Below are positions 22,694-35,600 of a stretch of DNA of 60,000 bases, piece after piece. The stretch's first letter is position 1. Each line of letters starts with the position of its first letter. The notes under the pieces are model-generated. The model did no database searches, was not told where the DNA came from, and saw only the letters and a program-made list of their open reading frames with translations. A program made the translations under genes and the position numbers. The stretch is from Apostichopus japonicus (Eukaryota > Echinodermata > Holothuroidea > Aspidochirotida > Stichopodidae): assembly GCF_037975245.1 (NCBI RefSeq), contig NC_092566.1, positions 18,077,001 to 18,137,000 of the forward strand, in the 5' to 3' direction.

Positions 22694-25146
22694 CCAATCA
22701 CATTTCTCTACCTCATATCTCTTGCGTACGTTTTACGTTTTACGTTTCAGTAACTTAATCCATGAGGCATAGAACAATTTATGTGAAACAATCACTTCCA
22801 TTTGTGACAATTATATTGTGTTATGTTAGTTGTTTGATATCTTACAAGAATTCCGTCGGTTCAGTTCATTTAAATCCACATGCTGTTGCTTCAGTATGAT
22901 CTTAAACCGTAGAAATCACTCCAGAAGTATTGAAATGTGTTTTCAATGTGCAGTGAAAATATTCAAATTCATACGATAGCTGGAAAAAAATGATTTCAGC
23001 TAATATGAAGGACAATCAAAATTGTTCAAACTCAGCCATCTGGCAACGTTGCAAACATGTTACTCTTCTTGTGACAATTTACAACAAACTCAGCATTGCG
23101 TAACAGAATCGTAAAGATAGGATAATTAATTCACAACTTCTTCGATGTACATTTGCATGTCAGTTATTCAGCATTTCTTTGCTTTCACCAAACTAATCGG
23201 TAATGAATTTGAAATTTCCACTGCACTTTCATTTCTGTACTTAGTACCTTCTCTTTTTCAGAAGAATGAAAGAGTCAAGCCTTATGGCACTGTGCGCTGG
23301 TCCCAGTAATATCTAACACCTTCGATGATCTTTCTCATATATATCTAGGCTAACTGTACCGTACATCTGCAAAACTAGTGTCAAATTTTTGATGAATCCA
23401 AACCTACAGATGATTCAAGATAAAGATACGACGCCGCCCATTGGAACTTTCAGGATATGAAATCAAGTAATGAAATTCCATGTTATTAATTACGGTGACC
23501 AAGAGTCCAAGACGGCTTTTGGTTTATTTGCCTTGGCTTTGAATTCACATTATACTCATTTTTGATAACCCACTAGACTACCTTTCTCATTCAACACCTA
23601 CAAATTAATATAAATTTTCGAAGCCAACTACACAACAAGTCATCAGGTTACTTCAGTGTATTTTGTCATCTGCTGTAACCTCCGATGACCTTTGACCTCG
23701 CATACACACAAAATTGCCTCTAAACACAGCTAGCAACGCTAAACAATTCCGTTTTGGAGCTTGATTTTGGTAGACATACTGGTGACCGAGTTGAGCGCTA
23801 CATACGTTATTACCTAATAATGTGCCCATAAAGTTGACCATGCTACAGGCCTAGGACCATATGGCACACGACGTTATTACATAATGTGCCGATATCGTGG
23901 TGAAGTTCTAAACTTAAAATAGCTGTTAAAAATATAAACAGCTACGTGAGAGAGCATTCCTTTAATACTCTACACTTATCTTTTCTTATGCACCCATATT
24001 TCGGGAGTAATTAAATATCAGCGATACTTGTCCGCCCCTCAGTGCCTTTCAGAAAGACTGCATCCACCGGCCACTGGTTAACTACATGAATTACTTGATC
24101 TTTGTGTTATATACATTACCCAACTAAACAATAACACATATACACACCTATCATGCAATATGCATTGATAGGTTATCAACCGAGTAAAACCAACATGACA
24201 AAATATCTCCAAAACAAAAAAGGAAGAAAGCACGTTCATGCAGTAAAATGATCACTTATATGAGCGACAGAATTTAATTAAACTTATTATACCTTTAGTT
24301 ACAAAATTTAAACACTTAACCCTTTTACAATTGTTTACCCTTGATGTACATTACTTACATACCAAATACCTGATAACTGTCTTATTGTTACTTTGTTCAA
24401 TCCCGTCAAACCACACATGGCAACATTAGTTACACAAGAGTCACATGCGATTTACATTAACGCTAATCCCAAATAAAGCAACATTATGCATATTGATAAA
24501 TCACTTGGATAACACACCATTTTTACATCATATTTGAATATGCACAATCAGATTTGAATATGCATGACCATTTTTTGAAATGTCTCCCTAATATTATGCT
24601 TTTTACAAATATTGGTGTTACCGTCTAGATTATTAAACTTGAATAACCAAAAAAGTACCAAAAACCAAACTTTCTGTTAAATGTTAAGCGTGTGATTACA
24701 AGTCAAATAGTTAAAGTAATTTTTCTATGTTCTGTTTTCTCTTCTCTTTTTCTAAAGGTTAACAATCTTCTTGTCCATATCCATGTCTTAATGTACCTTC
24801 ATACACTAGGCTATGTACCAATTATAGTATTTATGATTGTGTTGAATAAAAACTTGAATAATATTCTTGTTACCAATATTACATAAATGAACAAAGATGA
24901 GGAATAAATCACAGGAGATAAAGATAGAAAAAAGGAAAAAAAACAAGAAAAAAGAAAATGCAAAAAAAAAGAAAAACAATACACAATCAGAGATGGAGAA
25001 CAAGTGAAACGATATAAATGATAAATTGTCAATCCTTTAAATGCTGCTATGATTAATGATTTTAACATAAACCACTATGACAGTACATAGTCACTGCACA
25101 CTGTCTCGTTTTGATGAAACATTGTTTTTTAGAAATGATAAATGTT

Positions 25147-25177
<31 letters not shown>

Positions 25178-25540
25178 GACAATATATTTATCACCAGATT
25201 CTTCCCGCCTGTGCAGAATGTCCTAGTGCCTTCGGTGATCAATGATTAAATCATTCATGAGAGCAATATTTAATACGGACGTAATTTAGATACAAACGGC
25301 CTGAGTGAATGCCGAATGTCAATTTTGAAAGACGAAACAGCATGGATACAATCATAAAATATTAATAGGAAGGAAATTCATGTAACATGTAATGACAACG
25401 ATCATGCATCAAAGTTCACTAATATCGCTAACATTCACATGTGACAATACAAATAGACTCCAAATTTACAACTTCAAGATGCAACATAACACCCGTCTTC
25501 CCTTCTCACAAGTTTCACTTTTTTAATACTGATATATAAC
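22692..25540. other. AT-rich intergenic DNA
   Basis: Contains another (TA)n run at 25153-25178 and purine-rich stretches near 24920-24980. No coding feature is supported. Confidence 0.5.
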
Positions 25541-25599
25541 TAATGCCACTAACATCCATGAACACTACCACAGAACAGATGATACTAGACCGGAGCAAG

Positions 25600-25970
25600 C
25601 AAGTCCGTGGACGTATTCATCCAAAACAAGTATGGCTCCACCCCTCTAAAACTGATAATTCCTGCTCTGTACCCCTGAAGGGCCCCCTCTCCCGACTCCA
25701 CACCCCCCCTCCCATTAACAGATTTCTCAACAGAGCCGATGATACCTTTTTATAGCATCATACACTCATTATATCTGCTGATGAATTTAAAAACAAGTAT
25801 GGCTCTCCACCCCACAAAAAATAATAATTCCTACTCTGTACCCCTGAAGGGCCCCCTCTCCCTCCAAAACATCCCCCCCCCCATCTCTCTCCACTATAGA
25901 TTTCTTAACAGGGCTGATGATACCTTTTCAAAGCATCATACATTCACTATATCTGTTGATGAATTTAGCA
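25600..25970. repeat. About 185-bp tandem duplication
   Basis: Two diverged copies share ACAAGTATGGCTC, CCCCTGAAGGGCCCCCTCTC, AACAG(A/G)GC(C/T)GATGATACC and CATCATACA(C/T)TCA. They begin near 25625 and 25790. Confidence 0.8.
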
Positions 25971-26548
25971 GCCCTTCTCCAATGTACAGGAAATCAATGG
26001 AAAGTACTTTCTTTATCTTTAAGTCATCAATGTTGTTGTTGGGGTGATTTTTGGGGGGAGGGTGGGGGGCCTTTTCAAAATAACATTTAGCCATTAAAAA
26101 TTGTGCACTGTTGGCTAGTCTACTGATATACATTTATTAGATGATTTTGTCCAAAAAAAGTCCTAGAAGAAACTAAAATCACTTTGAGTTTGACTATGGT
26201 CTGTACATAACTTGCCAGGGGTACATAATTTAGACTTTGGTGGGTTCAAAACCGGTTCCACGGTCAAATTGCTATCTCTCGGGTGAATAAACATTTGCTC
26301 TGTGAGTGTTTATGAAAGAGGTGACAGCAGCTATATATCAGTACATTAAATGCTTTATAAGAAAAGAATACAGGGTTAATATGCATATGAAAGGTATTTC
26401 CAAATAAAAATGATAAAAATGTCGTTAACATTTGAAACAGAGTACGTGGATCGATATTGCCGAAACCGTAGTAGTAGCAGTAGCAGACAATGATTGCAAT
26501 CAATGAAATCGATAACTTTAAGTGACTCGTCGCGAAAGCAAATATTAG

Positions 26549-26618
26549 TTAGTCTTCCTCAAGACACCGATCCAAATGCTGGAAAAATATCTGTTCATCA
26601 GATATGTATGCCTGGCAC
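26549..26618 (-). CDS. TNIP-like: Adaptor exon 14, second half of the C-terminal zinc finger
   Basis: Only 70 nt. The acceptor TTTGTTATACAG is followed by G TGC CAG, then 22 codons to TAA (26549-26551). Joined in phase to exon 13 it completes C-P-R-C-x12-H-L-D-R-C-L, the spacing of the NEMO/OPTN finger. The H-L-D-x-C-L end also resembles Rad18-type UBZ fingers. The exact fit of splice phase, zinc-ligand spacing and a stop four residues later makes chance unlikely, although no transcript was available. Confidence 0.75.
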
Positions 26619-29600
26619 CTGTATAACAAAAATGAGAAGTAAGATAAAGCCATGGATGTTAACCAGGAAGTTATTTTTAAGACGCTTAAGTTACCACGAA
26701 TGTGGGAGAAACCAGCAAGGGCTTACGGATTAAAACTTCCACGTCGGGTGGATTTCAATTCAACATTTTATCTCAAATTTGGAATCTTTCAATTTAGCAA
26801 GTCATTTCAGATGGGAAAACCATAGATTGCTCTTGGATGAAAACCCACCTTACTATGGCCCAGCTGTGGATAGAACCCTGAACCTCTCGATTAATATTAA
26901 GCCTCATTGCTTCAAATGCCACCGCCTTTATCCTCTCGGCCACAGCAGCGTTATGTTAGTTTAAAACTTGTACAAAATGTCGTTTTGAGAGTTTGTTAAT
27001 GTTGACATTTTTTGAGTGATTTCTTCAAAGTCGGTTAAATATAAAAGCTGGTATCTTGAATAATCAGGGACAGATTGATAAATTTATAAAGGAAATGGGT
27101 GTATGGGCCCTGGGATCATCGAAGAAGACTCCCCATGTAAGGGGCCTGTTCTGAACACAAGGTTTAACTTACGATCTACTTTACTTTTTGGGGGGTAAGG
27201 TTGAATGGGGGTGGGGGGAGGTGTATCACTCTATTTTTTGGGGGGTAAGGCTGAAAGGGGGAGGGTGGGGCGGGGAGGTGTATCACTCACCGAGGACATG
27301 CGTTGCTGTTTTTGTCCGAAGGAGACTTTCTGCCGTCCACACCGTCAGCTTCTATCGAGCCAAAGGAGGACAAAAGACCTCCATCGACAAACCTATCATT
27401 GCCGGCGAAGTTGAGTCCTCTTGGAGTTGGCTCCTTCAATAGTGAAGAAAAGAACACAAATAAAGTATGAAAAGTATGAAAAGCAGTGACAAGCAACCAT
27501 CAGCAACTGTACAGTTGCTAACTTAATAAACCAAGAGAGACATACCAAAAGCAACAGTAATCCGTGAGAAATGGATGAAACACCAACTAATCTATCATTC
27601 TTTAGAATCTCTTTTGTTCAAGAGTTCAACAGTTTTCCCAGGGAAGGAAAACAAATACGAATACAGGATAAGGTAAAAAGGGTCTGCTTCTTGGGCGACA
27701 CTTTGCAGGGCATAATTTGTCCGGCATCGCAAAATGCATAGATGCAAAATGGTTCAAATGCTATGCAAAATGTTCGATTGTTATGCAAAATGGTCCAAAT
27801 TGCTATGCAAAATGGTCCAAATTGCTATGCAAAATGGTCCAAAATGCTATACAAGGGTAAAAGATGTCAATAGCAGTTTTTGCACATAGGAAACACAGTA
27901 TTTTATAAGCAAAAGTTCAAAGCCTTCCAAAACTGCTACACAAAATATTAACACTATGAATTATTCCCTACTATAGTATCACTCCCCTGACAAAATGACA
28001 GCATATATACTGTCACAAAATGTAATTTCTAGTATCTTGATATATCCCCAAATTGGAGCAAAGTTTCCCCTCTTGAAGATATATATATCTATCTCTCTCC
28101 TCTCACTATCACACAGAACACTGATGATGGTAGAGGGATAATCTTCTCCTGAAATCAAGTTTCAAAATGGATCAAAATTTGATATCGTCCATTGAGTATC
28201 TTTTACTTTGTTTGCTACATCAAGTGATCAAAATCCTGTGCCATAGAGATTATTAAGGAATTCAAACCCTTTTAATACATTGTGAATATTTCTATTCTAT
28301 ACATTTCTTCTATGTACATTTCTTGTCTAAATATGATAGATTAATTCATTTGTTGGAAATGCAGAAAGAAAAATATCCAACTTTATCAACCCTGATGGGT
28401 TGCCTTCATTCAAGTTAATAATTCAATCTGCAATATTGCAAGGTACAATTTGTTAAACCTATATCCCATAGTAAAATGGGCAAATTGCTATGCAAATAGA
28501 AAGATGTATTGCATGTTTTATACGCAGAAACTGTAGCAATTTATGAAAAGAGGAAATGCTGAAAGCCTTTAAAAAAAAACAAAATGCTACAGCAAATGTG
28601 AACGCAAAATTGTTGACTGAATGAGTCAGTCCAATCATTGTTGGCTGAATGAGTCAGTCCAATCATTGTTGACTGAATGAGTCAGCCCTATCATTGTTGA
28701 CTGAATGAGTCAGTCCAATCATTGTTGACTGAATGAGTCAGTCCAATCAGGCAAGTAACTATATATGACTGGATTTGACGACAAAGTTTCTGCATAATTA
28801 GCTTATGATTCATGCAAGGAGATGAGAGTAGCGAATAAAGGGCTGACCAAACCACACACCATCTTAGCTATTAAATTTAAAATCAAATGTCCCCGCTTTT
28901 ATATATCCAATACCTGGTGATCAGCTTCAAAGTAAAAGTTTTCTCCATTTCGTTCAGCCTGAAGTTGCTGCGCTATTTTCTGATCCTGCGCTACTTGTAC
29001 CTGCCAAATAAAATATGTAACCCTTTATTGCCCTTCTTTTCTGTTTCGTCTGAGACCAGTAACAAGAAGCTTACAGCTTCAGATTCACAACCGGTTTTAC
29101 TCAAAACACTTTTCTGGTATTTTTTTCCCAAATGTATTCAATAGTTGTGCTTTCATGCAATCTTTTTTTTCTCCACGACTGCGTGCAACAACTCTCTAAG
29201 CAATCTGGCCTAACAAGAGAAAACTTTTGAAGGTGGTTTGTGTCTTGGAAAGCAAATTATTTCACATCCCAGTCCAAAAACAATATTAACTGTAACATAA
29301 ATCTGTTTTGCAAATTTGTAAGATGCTCATTCCTTCTTTTTGGATGATTCATGTCAAATGTAATTTGTTTGTGACGTTTTCGTCCAATCTGTCAGTTCTT
29401 GTTGTGAACTTTAGGCAAAAATTTAGGCTGATTATGAAAGGATGTCCTGTCAGATAGATATCCAACTATTCTGTCTTTTAAATGGGAATGCATTCTATCT
29501 ATCTATACATTTCTATATTTCTTTGTCTTTGATACTCCTGTTTTGAAATAGTTTTGTACTTACACTGGGTGAGATATAAAATGAAGTGAACTTCATGCAA

Positions 29601-32600
29601 TATCCGAACATTCTCTACCTCAACCGAGAACCGATGCTGTGCGTGATTCAAATAAAATTTCTATATCTACACAAAGAATAACTTTGCTCCATGCTGAGAA
29701 ATTTTTTTTTAGAAAAGTCTTGCTATTCCTAAACCGAGCACTAGTGAGCTATAAAATACTCTCACAGAGATCTTTTCTACATTTCCTTAGTTTATGAAAA
29801 TGAAACAAACGAAGAAAATGAAAGAAGATGAGCAGAGGCAGAAATCGATGCATGCAATATTTTTTTGAAGATGAGATTCCTTACTTTATCGTTCACCTTC
29901 CTCAGTTTCCTCTTGACTGATAGCAGCTCAGTTTTAGCTGCTTCCAGTTCTCCCATGAGGCGGCGTTTTTCTCTCTGTTCTTCACGAAAATCTTTTTCAA
30001 AATATTCTGCCTATAGAGAGCAACAAATAAAAAACAAGAATTCAAAGATTAAAAAAAAATATAGTTTAAAATGGAGAGCCCTCTGCCAATGGTGATTCAA
30101 CTTTTCCTTCTTCCATAGTTTTGATGGAAAAAATTTCAAGCGTTCTCAGGAAAGCAAAGAAGATTGTTCCCCGCCCCGCCCCTCACCACCCACTTTTGGC
30201 TTTAACATCGAATGTTCCCTGACAGGTAAAAGGTCATGGGTGAGTCCTTATACCTATGACAATCATTCTTGATATTTCAAAGTGGATTCAAGAGATTGTG
30301 TAATTGAGTCTGGTGATATTCCAACACTCAAGTCACAAAACAATACTTCAGCAATGAAAATAAAATTTGCTTGAAAAGTGGAGAAACAAAAGAATGGTAA
30401 ATATTAATAGAGATGACAAATAAATATAAAAAATATATATATATACAAACCACACAATCAATACAAATTTCTTGAAAAAGTCCTTTTTTTTGTGGGGGGG
30501 GGGTGCATACATGTGTTTTTTTCCCCTAATCTAACAAACTATGAATAAATGTTCTGCAGATATTTCGAAATTCCAAGATTTCTTCAGGGTGACACTGTGT
30601 ATTACATCCTTGTGGACTAGAATCACCAGAGACACTTTCAATATTTTAAAGGCAGAGGAGGGGCACAGATCCATAGGCTGGCCATGGCACAGGGGAGCTG
30701 TGCCCATCCATGCCCACCACCCACGTGCCCCCATTATGTCGTCAAATCGTTCACCGGTTAAAAGACAATTATTGTGATCCCTTTGAATTTTTGGAACCAT
30801 CTTGTTCAGTTGTTGTAGGGCCACCTCCACCTCAGAAATACTGGCTACGGCCTTGGTGAGTATTAAATTAGTGTGCAAGCCACAGTGGAACTTTGTAACC
30901 AACCCATATACCACAACAATTAAGGATATATCTTCAATCCAGAAAAATAATTAACAGCTATTCCTGCCCTATTGTCCATATTTAAATTATATTGTAGAAT
31001 TCATATCACCAGTAGGCCCATGCAAACCCCTACAGCAGGTCATATGTTTATAACCAACTTCTTCTCATGGACCACGCTTTACCCTCCTGCAGTTTATTAG
31101 TGATGTGTCAAAAGAAAGGAACATGTCCATCTCAAATCTCATGCTGACAAGACTCACACAGGACAAAAACGTAGAGGACAAAATACAAACAGTGTAAAAC
31201 AACAAGCACACAAAGTTTACAGGCAGGGAGAGAATATGCTGCTTGGCTGAGAGGATGAAGGTTGCTCTTCGGTTGTAGTTAGATGGATTCGGAAAGAAAT
31301 TCTGGATGGATCTGGTTGTTTCAGGTTGTTTTACTGGTTGTTTTACTGGCCGTTTCAGGTGATGATTTACAGACCTCAAATAGTCATGGACTGTCCAGTC
31401 ACCTGGGTCAAAGGTTGCCTTAAAAGTCTCACCGACTTCCAGGCATACTACTCAGATCAGGACAATATTGGAGTGGATGTGGGTTTGCCATGACTCCACA
31501 GGATCATATAAGCGGTTGTTTTCGGTTTTGTTGCCATGGAAATAAGAATGATAAACTTGAAGTAGCCTCAGCATCATATCAGTGGATGTTTTCGGTTTTC
31601 TTGCTATAAATAAAAGAACGATAAACTTGAAGTAACCTCAGGATCATATCAGTGGTTGTTTTTGGTTTTGTTGCCATGGAAATAACAATGATAAACTTGA
31701 AGTAAACTCAGGAACATATCGGTGGTTGTTTTCGGTTTTCTTGCCAAGAAAATAAGAACTTGTCTATATATGAAGACCTGCTTCTGCCAACCATCAGGAC
31801 TACCATGTTCCTCCCTCTCGCTGCTTTACTTGTCTATAAATGAAGACCTGCTTCTGCCACCCATCAGGACTACCATGTTCCTCCCTCTCGCTGCTTTACT
31901 TGTCTATAAATGAAGACCTGCTTCTGCCACCCATCAGGACTACCATGTTCCTCCCTCTCGCTGCTTTACTTGTCTATAAATGAAGACCTGCTTCTGCCAC
32001 CCATCAGGACTACCATATTCCTCCCTCTCGCTGCTTTACTTGTCTATAAATGAAGACCTGCTTCTGCCAACCATCAGGACTACCATGTTCCTCCCTCTCA
32101 CTGCTTTACCTGTCTATAAATGAAGACCTGCTTCTGCCACCCATCAGTACTATCATGTTCCTCCCTCTCACTGCTTTACTTGTCTATAAATGAAGACCTG
32201 CTTCTGCCACCCATCAGGTCTACCATGTTCCTCCCTCTCACTGCTTTACTTGTCTATAAATGAAGACCTGCTTCTGCCAACCGTCAGGACTACCATGTTC
32301 CTCCCTCTCACTAATTTACTTGTCTATAAATGAAGACCTGCTTCTGCCACCCATCAGGACTACCATGTTCCTCCCTCTCACTGCTTTACTTGTCTATAAA
32401 TGAAGACCTGTTACTGCCACCCATCAGGACTACCATGTTCCTCCCTCTCACTGCTTTACTTGTCTATAAATGAAGACCTGCTTCTGCCACCCATCAGGAC
32501 TACCATGTTCCTCCCTCTCACTGCTTTACTTGTCTATAAATGAAGACCTGTTACTGCAACCCATCAGGACTACCATGTTCCTCCCTCTCACTGCTTTACT

Positions 32601-35600
32601 TGTCTATAAATGAAGACCTGCTTCTGCCACCCATCAGGACTACCATGTTCCTCCCTCTCGCTGCTTTACTTGTCTATAAATGAAGACCTGCTTCTGCCAC
32701 CCATCAGGACTACCATGTTCCTCCCTCTCGCTACTTCTGTCAGTTTCTCTAAGATATCAAATTATCTTCCCCTTTCATTAGACAGACCCCCGTGGGCCAA
32801 ATGAGCGACATTCTGCGATCCTCAATGACAATTCACGATAAACATCACCATGGCAAACCATTCCATTACTACCATTCTACTAATCGGAGACTGTTTAATC
32901 CATGTTAACTTATTAATCCGCAAGTTGACATAATTGATGGCTTCTTTCTTCGATTTCTCTCTGAACACATACTTGTAAAACGAGGCAATTCTATGCTCAG
33001 ATGTCCCCAGAAATCCTCTCCCACAATTTGATAACTGCTTTCATTCGCACTAATGAGCAGTAAGCTGCGGACACTGGGAAATGAATTAGAAGCAAGAAAT
33101 CTTGTCAATCATGTATACATTTCTTTTCCTGCTCTATGGTAGGGAGTGGAGCCTATACAAGGTACCACTCCCACTCCACTCCCTACCACAGTAGGGAGTG
33201 GAGCCTATACAAGGTACCACCAGTCTCCTTACCTGTTGTCTGTAGAGGGCTATCTCAGTGTCCAGTTCCTCCTTCCCCGGAGCAGCAGCAGCAGTGGCAC
33301 CTGACTTTGTTCCTTTTCTCGTTTCTTGACTGAGAACCTGTCGATAGTTTACAGGCAAGACAATAAGTTTTTTGCAATGTAAGACAAGTTTTGATTGACA
33401 TTTGACCAAACCCAAACTAAGTGCTACTGGGAATAGGTCCCTTTAATTATTCAAACCAAGATGCAGCCCTGCTGTCATTGCACAGATAGAGTGGTGTAAA
33501 CTCTACGAGGTTTACTGGCAAGGTCATTTTCAGTGTCGTTATTAGTGCTAACATCAGTGATGATTGCATGTCTCAGAGCAAATCGGAAATTATTCAAAAT
33601 TTTGAAACATTTCTGCTTATATGAAAATTATGCAACCTTGAATGGTGATCGAGCTAATGGACTGAAATGGTACCAGATTTTGGATCATACTGAAAGATAA
33701 CGTATTTCGCCAATGGCAACACTAAAGTGCCATTGACATTTGGAATATGCTGTACAAATTGTGACAACTTGCTTACACCTCATTATTCATGCAAAAACAC
33801 CATCCGAAGACGATGACCACCATCTAGGGGGCACAAACATCTAGATTATGTTCTCCTGATTACAAAATTTCAAATTTAACTAAAAGCCAACTATTAACCT
33901 TCCTACATACGATACATTGACTGTACAGTCTGCAGTGAAATTGCATACGATACCTTAACAACTTAGGTCTTATGTACATGCTAACCAGCCTCACCACCAA
34001 TTGCAAAATCTTGAGTATAAAAATAATAATAAAAATCATAAAAAATTAAAAAATCTGAAAATCAGGACTTACTAAGAGCTGCTCCAGATTAATATCAATA
34101 TTCAGAAACAATTTTTCTTTATTAAATAAATCCCAATTTCCTTATGCAACAAGTTAAATCTATCAAAGTTCACATCCACACATATATAATCCATTTTTAC
34201 GTAAATGGTTATTATTATTATCATATTTCCGATAAGTTTTGCCATTCACTCATGTTTAATTATTATCAAAGCATCGATCCTCACTTCCTTAAGAAAAAAA
34301 AATAACACCTGACATTGAGGGTACCTTATTACAGTTCTGAAAATCCGTACAACAGTAATGTAGGGAGAATCCGCATGGTTGGCGATTTTTTATTTTTTTT
34401 TAGAAAGGTAAATAAAAAATATATGGATTTATTTATTTATTATTTAAATTTAAATTAAAATTAAAATTATTTTGTTTTAATTAATCGCATTTTTTTTATG
34501 TTTCATACATTTCTTGTATGCCTTATTCTCTGGGGTAGATTCACACACTTACTTCTGGGTCTTACAGTATCTTAAACATTTAAGACAAACACATTTTAAG
34601 CTTTGTTTTTATTTTATTACTTTAATTGGAAACGCCCTTGGAACCTTTAGTGTAAAGATGACTAACTGATTCTGCACACTAATTGATGTTACAAGTTACA
34701 TATACTTATATGCTATGGGCGGCCGTTTGGGCAAAAAGTGGCTGCCCATAATATGCTAAATAAATATCAAACTACAGAAGCAGACTCACAGTCGTTTCTT
34801 ACAGTAGTAAAAATCACAAAACAAATTGAATAAAAAGTTAAAAACATGAAGGAAAAAAAAGAGAAGTGATATAAAGCAGGGATTTAAAAAAAATCCCTTG
34901 ATATAAATCGCAATTCAAATCACTGATTAAAATCACAGTGATTTGAATCAGTCAACCCTGAACTGGATATTGAGCAGGGCAATATAATATATATATACAA
35001 CAATAGTTGGTTACCTCACTTGGTTAAGGGGACTTACCCAAACACTTTGAAGTTGCAATTGCCTTACCGAATAGTTCAACAGTAGACACAACTACTTACT
35101 ATTCTATTGTAAATGGAATTTGACCTTAAACACTACTGCCTGTTGTAACTTCCTCCTTCAGTACGCAAATACACATTGAAAGCAAGTATATGTATTTTAT
35201 ATCAGGCACTTCAATAGGGGAAGTATCAGTATAAAGCAATGGTGTAGAGCCTTTGCAAGAATGCTACTTTCTGTTTGCTTCCGGAAACAGGAACTGATAT
35301 ACATTTTTGACACATATACAGTACATCGATACACTCATCCCACAACATTGCTAGTTCACCCTCACTGTACATGCAATATTAAACTGCATTACACTGTATA
35401 CAAAACATACTTGAAGTGAAGGAACCGGATAACAGTATCTACTGCAACACTGCTGTAGTAACAATTATGAACTGTATCCTTTTACAGTGTATCCTTTTAA
35501 GTGGATTATTGCACACTGTTCAGAAATTGTTCAGCTCTTACTATATTTAAACACCTGTCTTCTACATGTTTACGTCTAGGTCTATTTTTAGAAGTTTTCA

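Noticed and set aside
26264-26330. Alternative last adaptor exon reading CCHLFHKHSQSKC after a possible AG at about 26332
   Set aside because: Ligand spacing does not match a UBAN-family finger and the acceptor has no pyrimidine tract. The exon at 26618-26549 fits spacing, phase and stop far better.
26863-26946. Functional tRNA-Ser/Leu gene
   Set aside because: The acceptor ends pair but bases 8-9 and one strand of the T-stem are missing, so the cloverleaf cannot form.
28612-28750. CRISPR-like regular repeats
   Set aside because: Units are directly adjacent with no unique spacers, and the surroundings are eukaryotic introns.
30531-30914. 127-codon minus-strand frame in intron 10 of the adaptor
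   Set aside because: Joining it would disturb the exon 10/11 junction that completes the UBAN segment. The sequence looks like a degenerate transposon fragment but no family could be named.
31722-32804. Open frames through the 70-bp repeat array
   Set aside because: 70 bp is not a multiple of three, so frames shift between units; no repeat protein is encoded.
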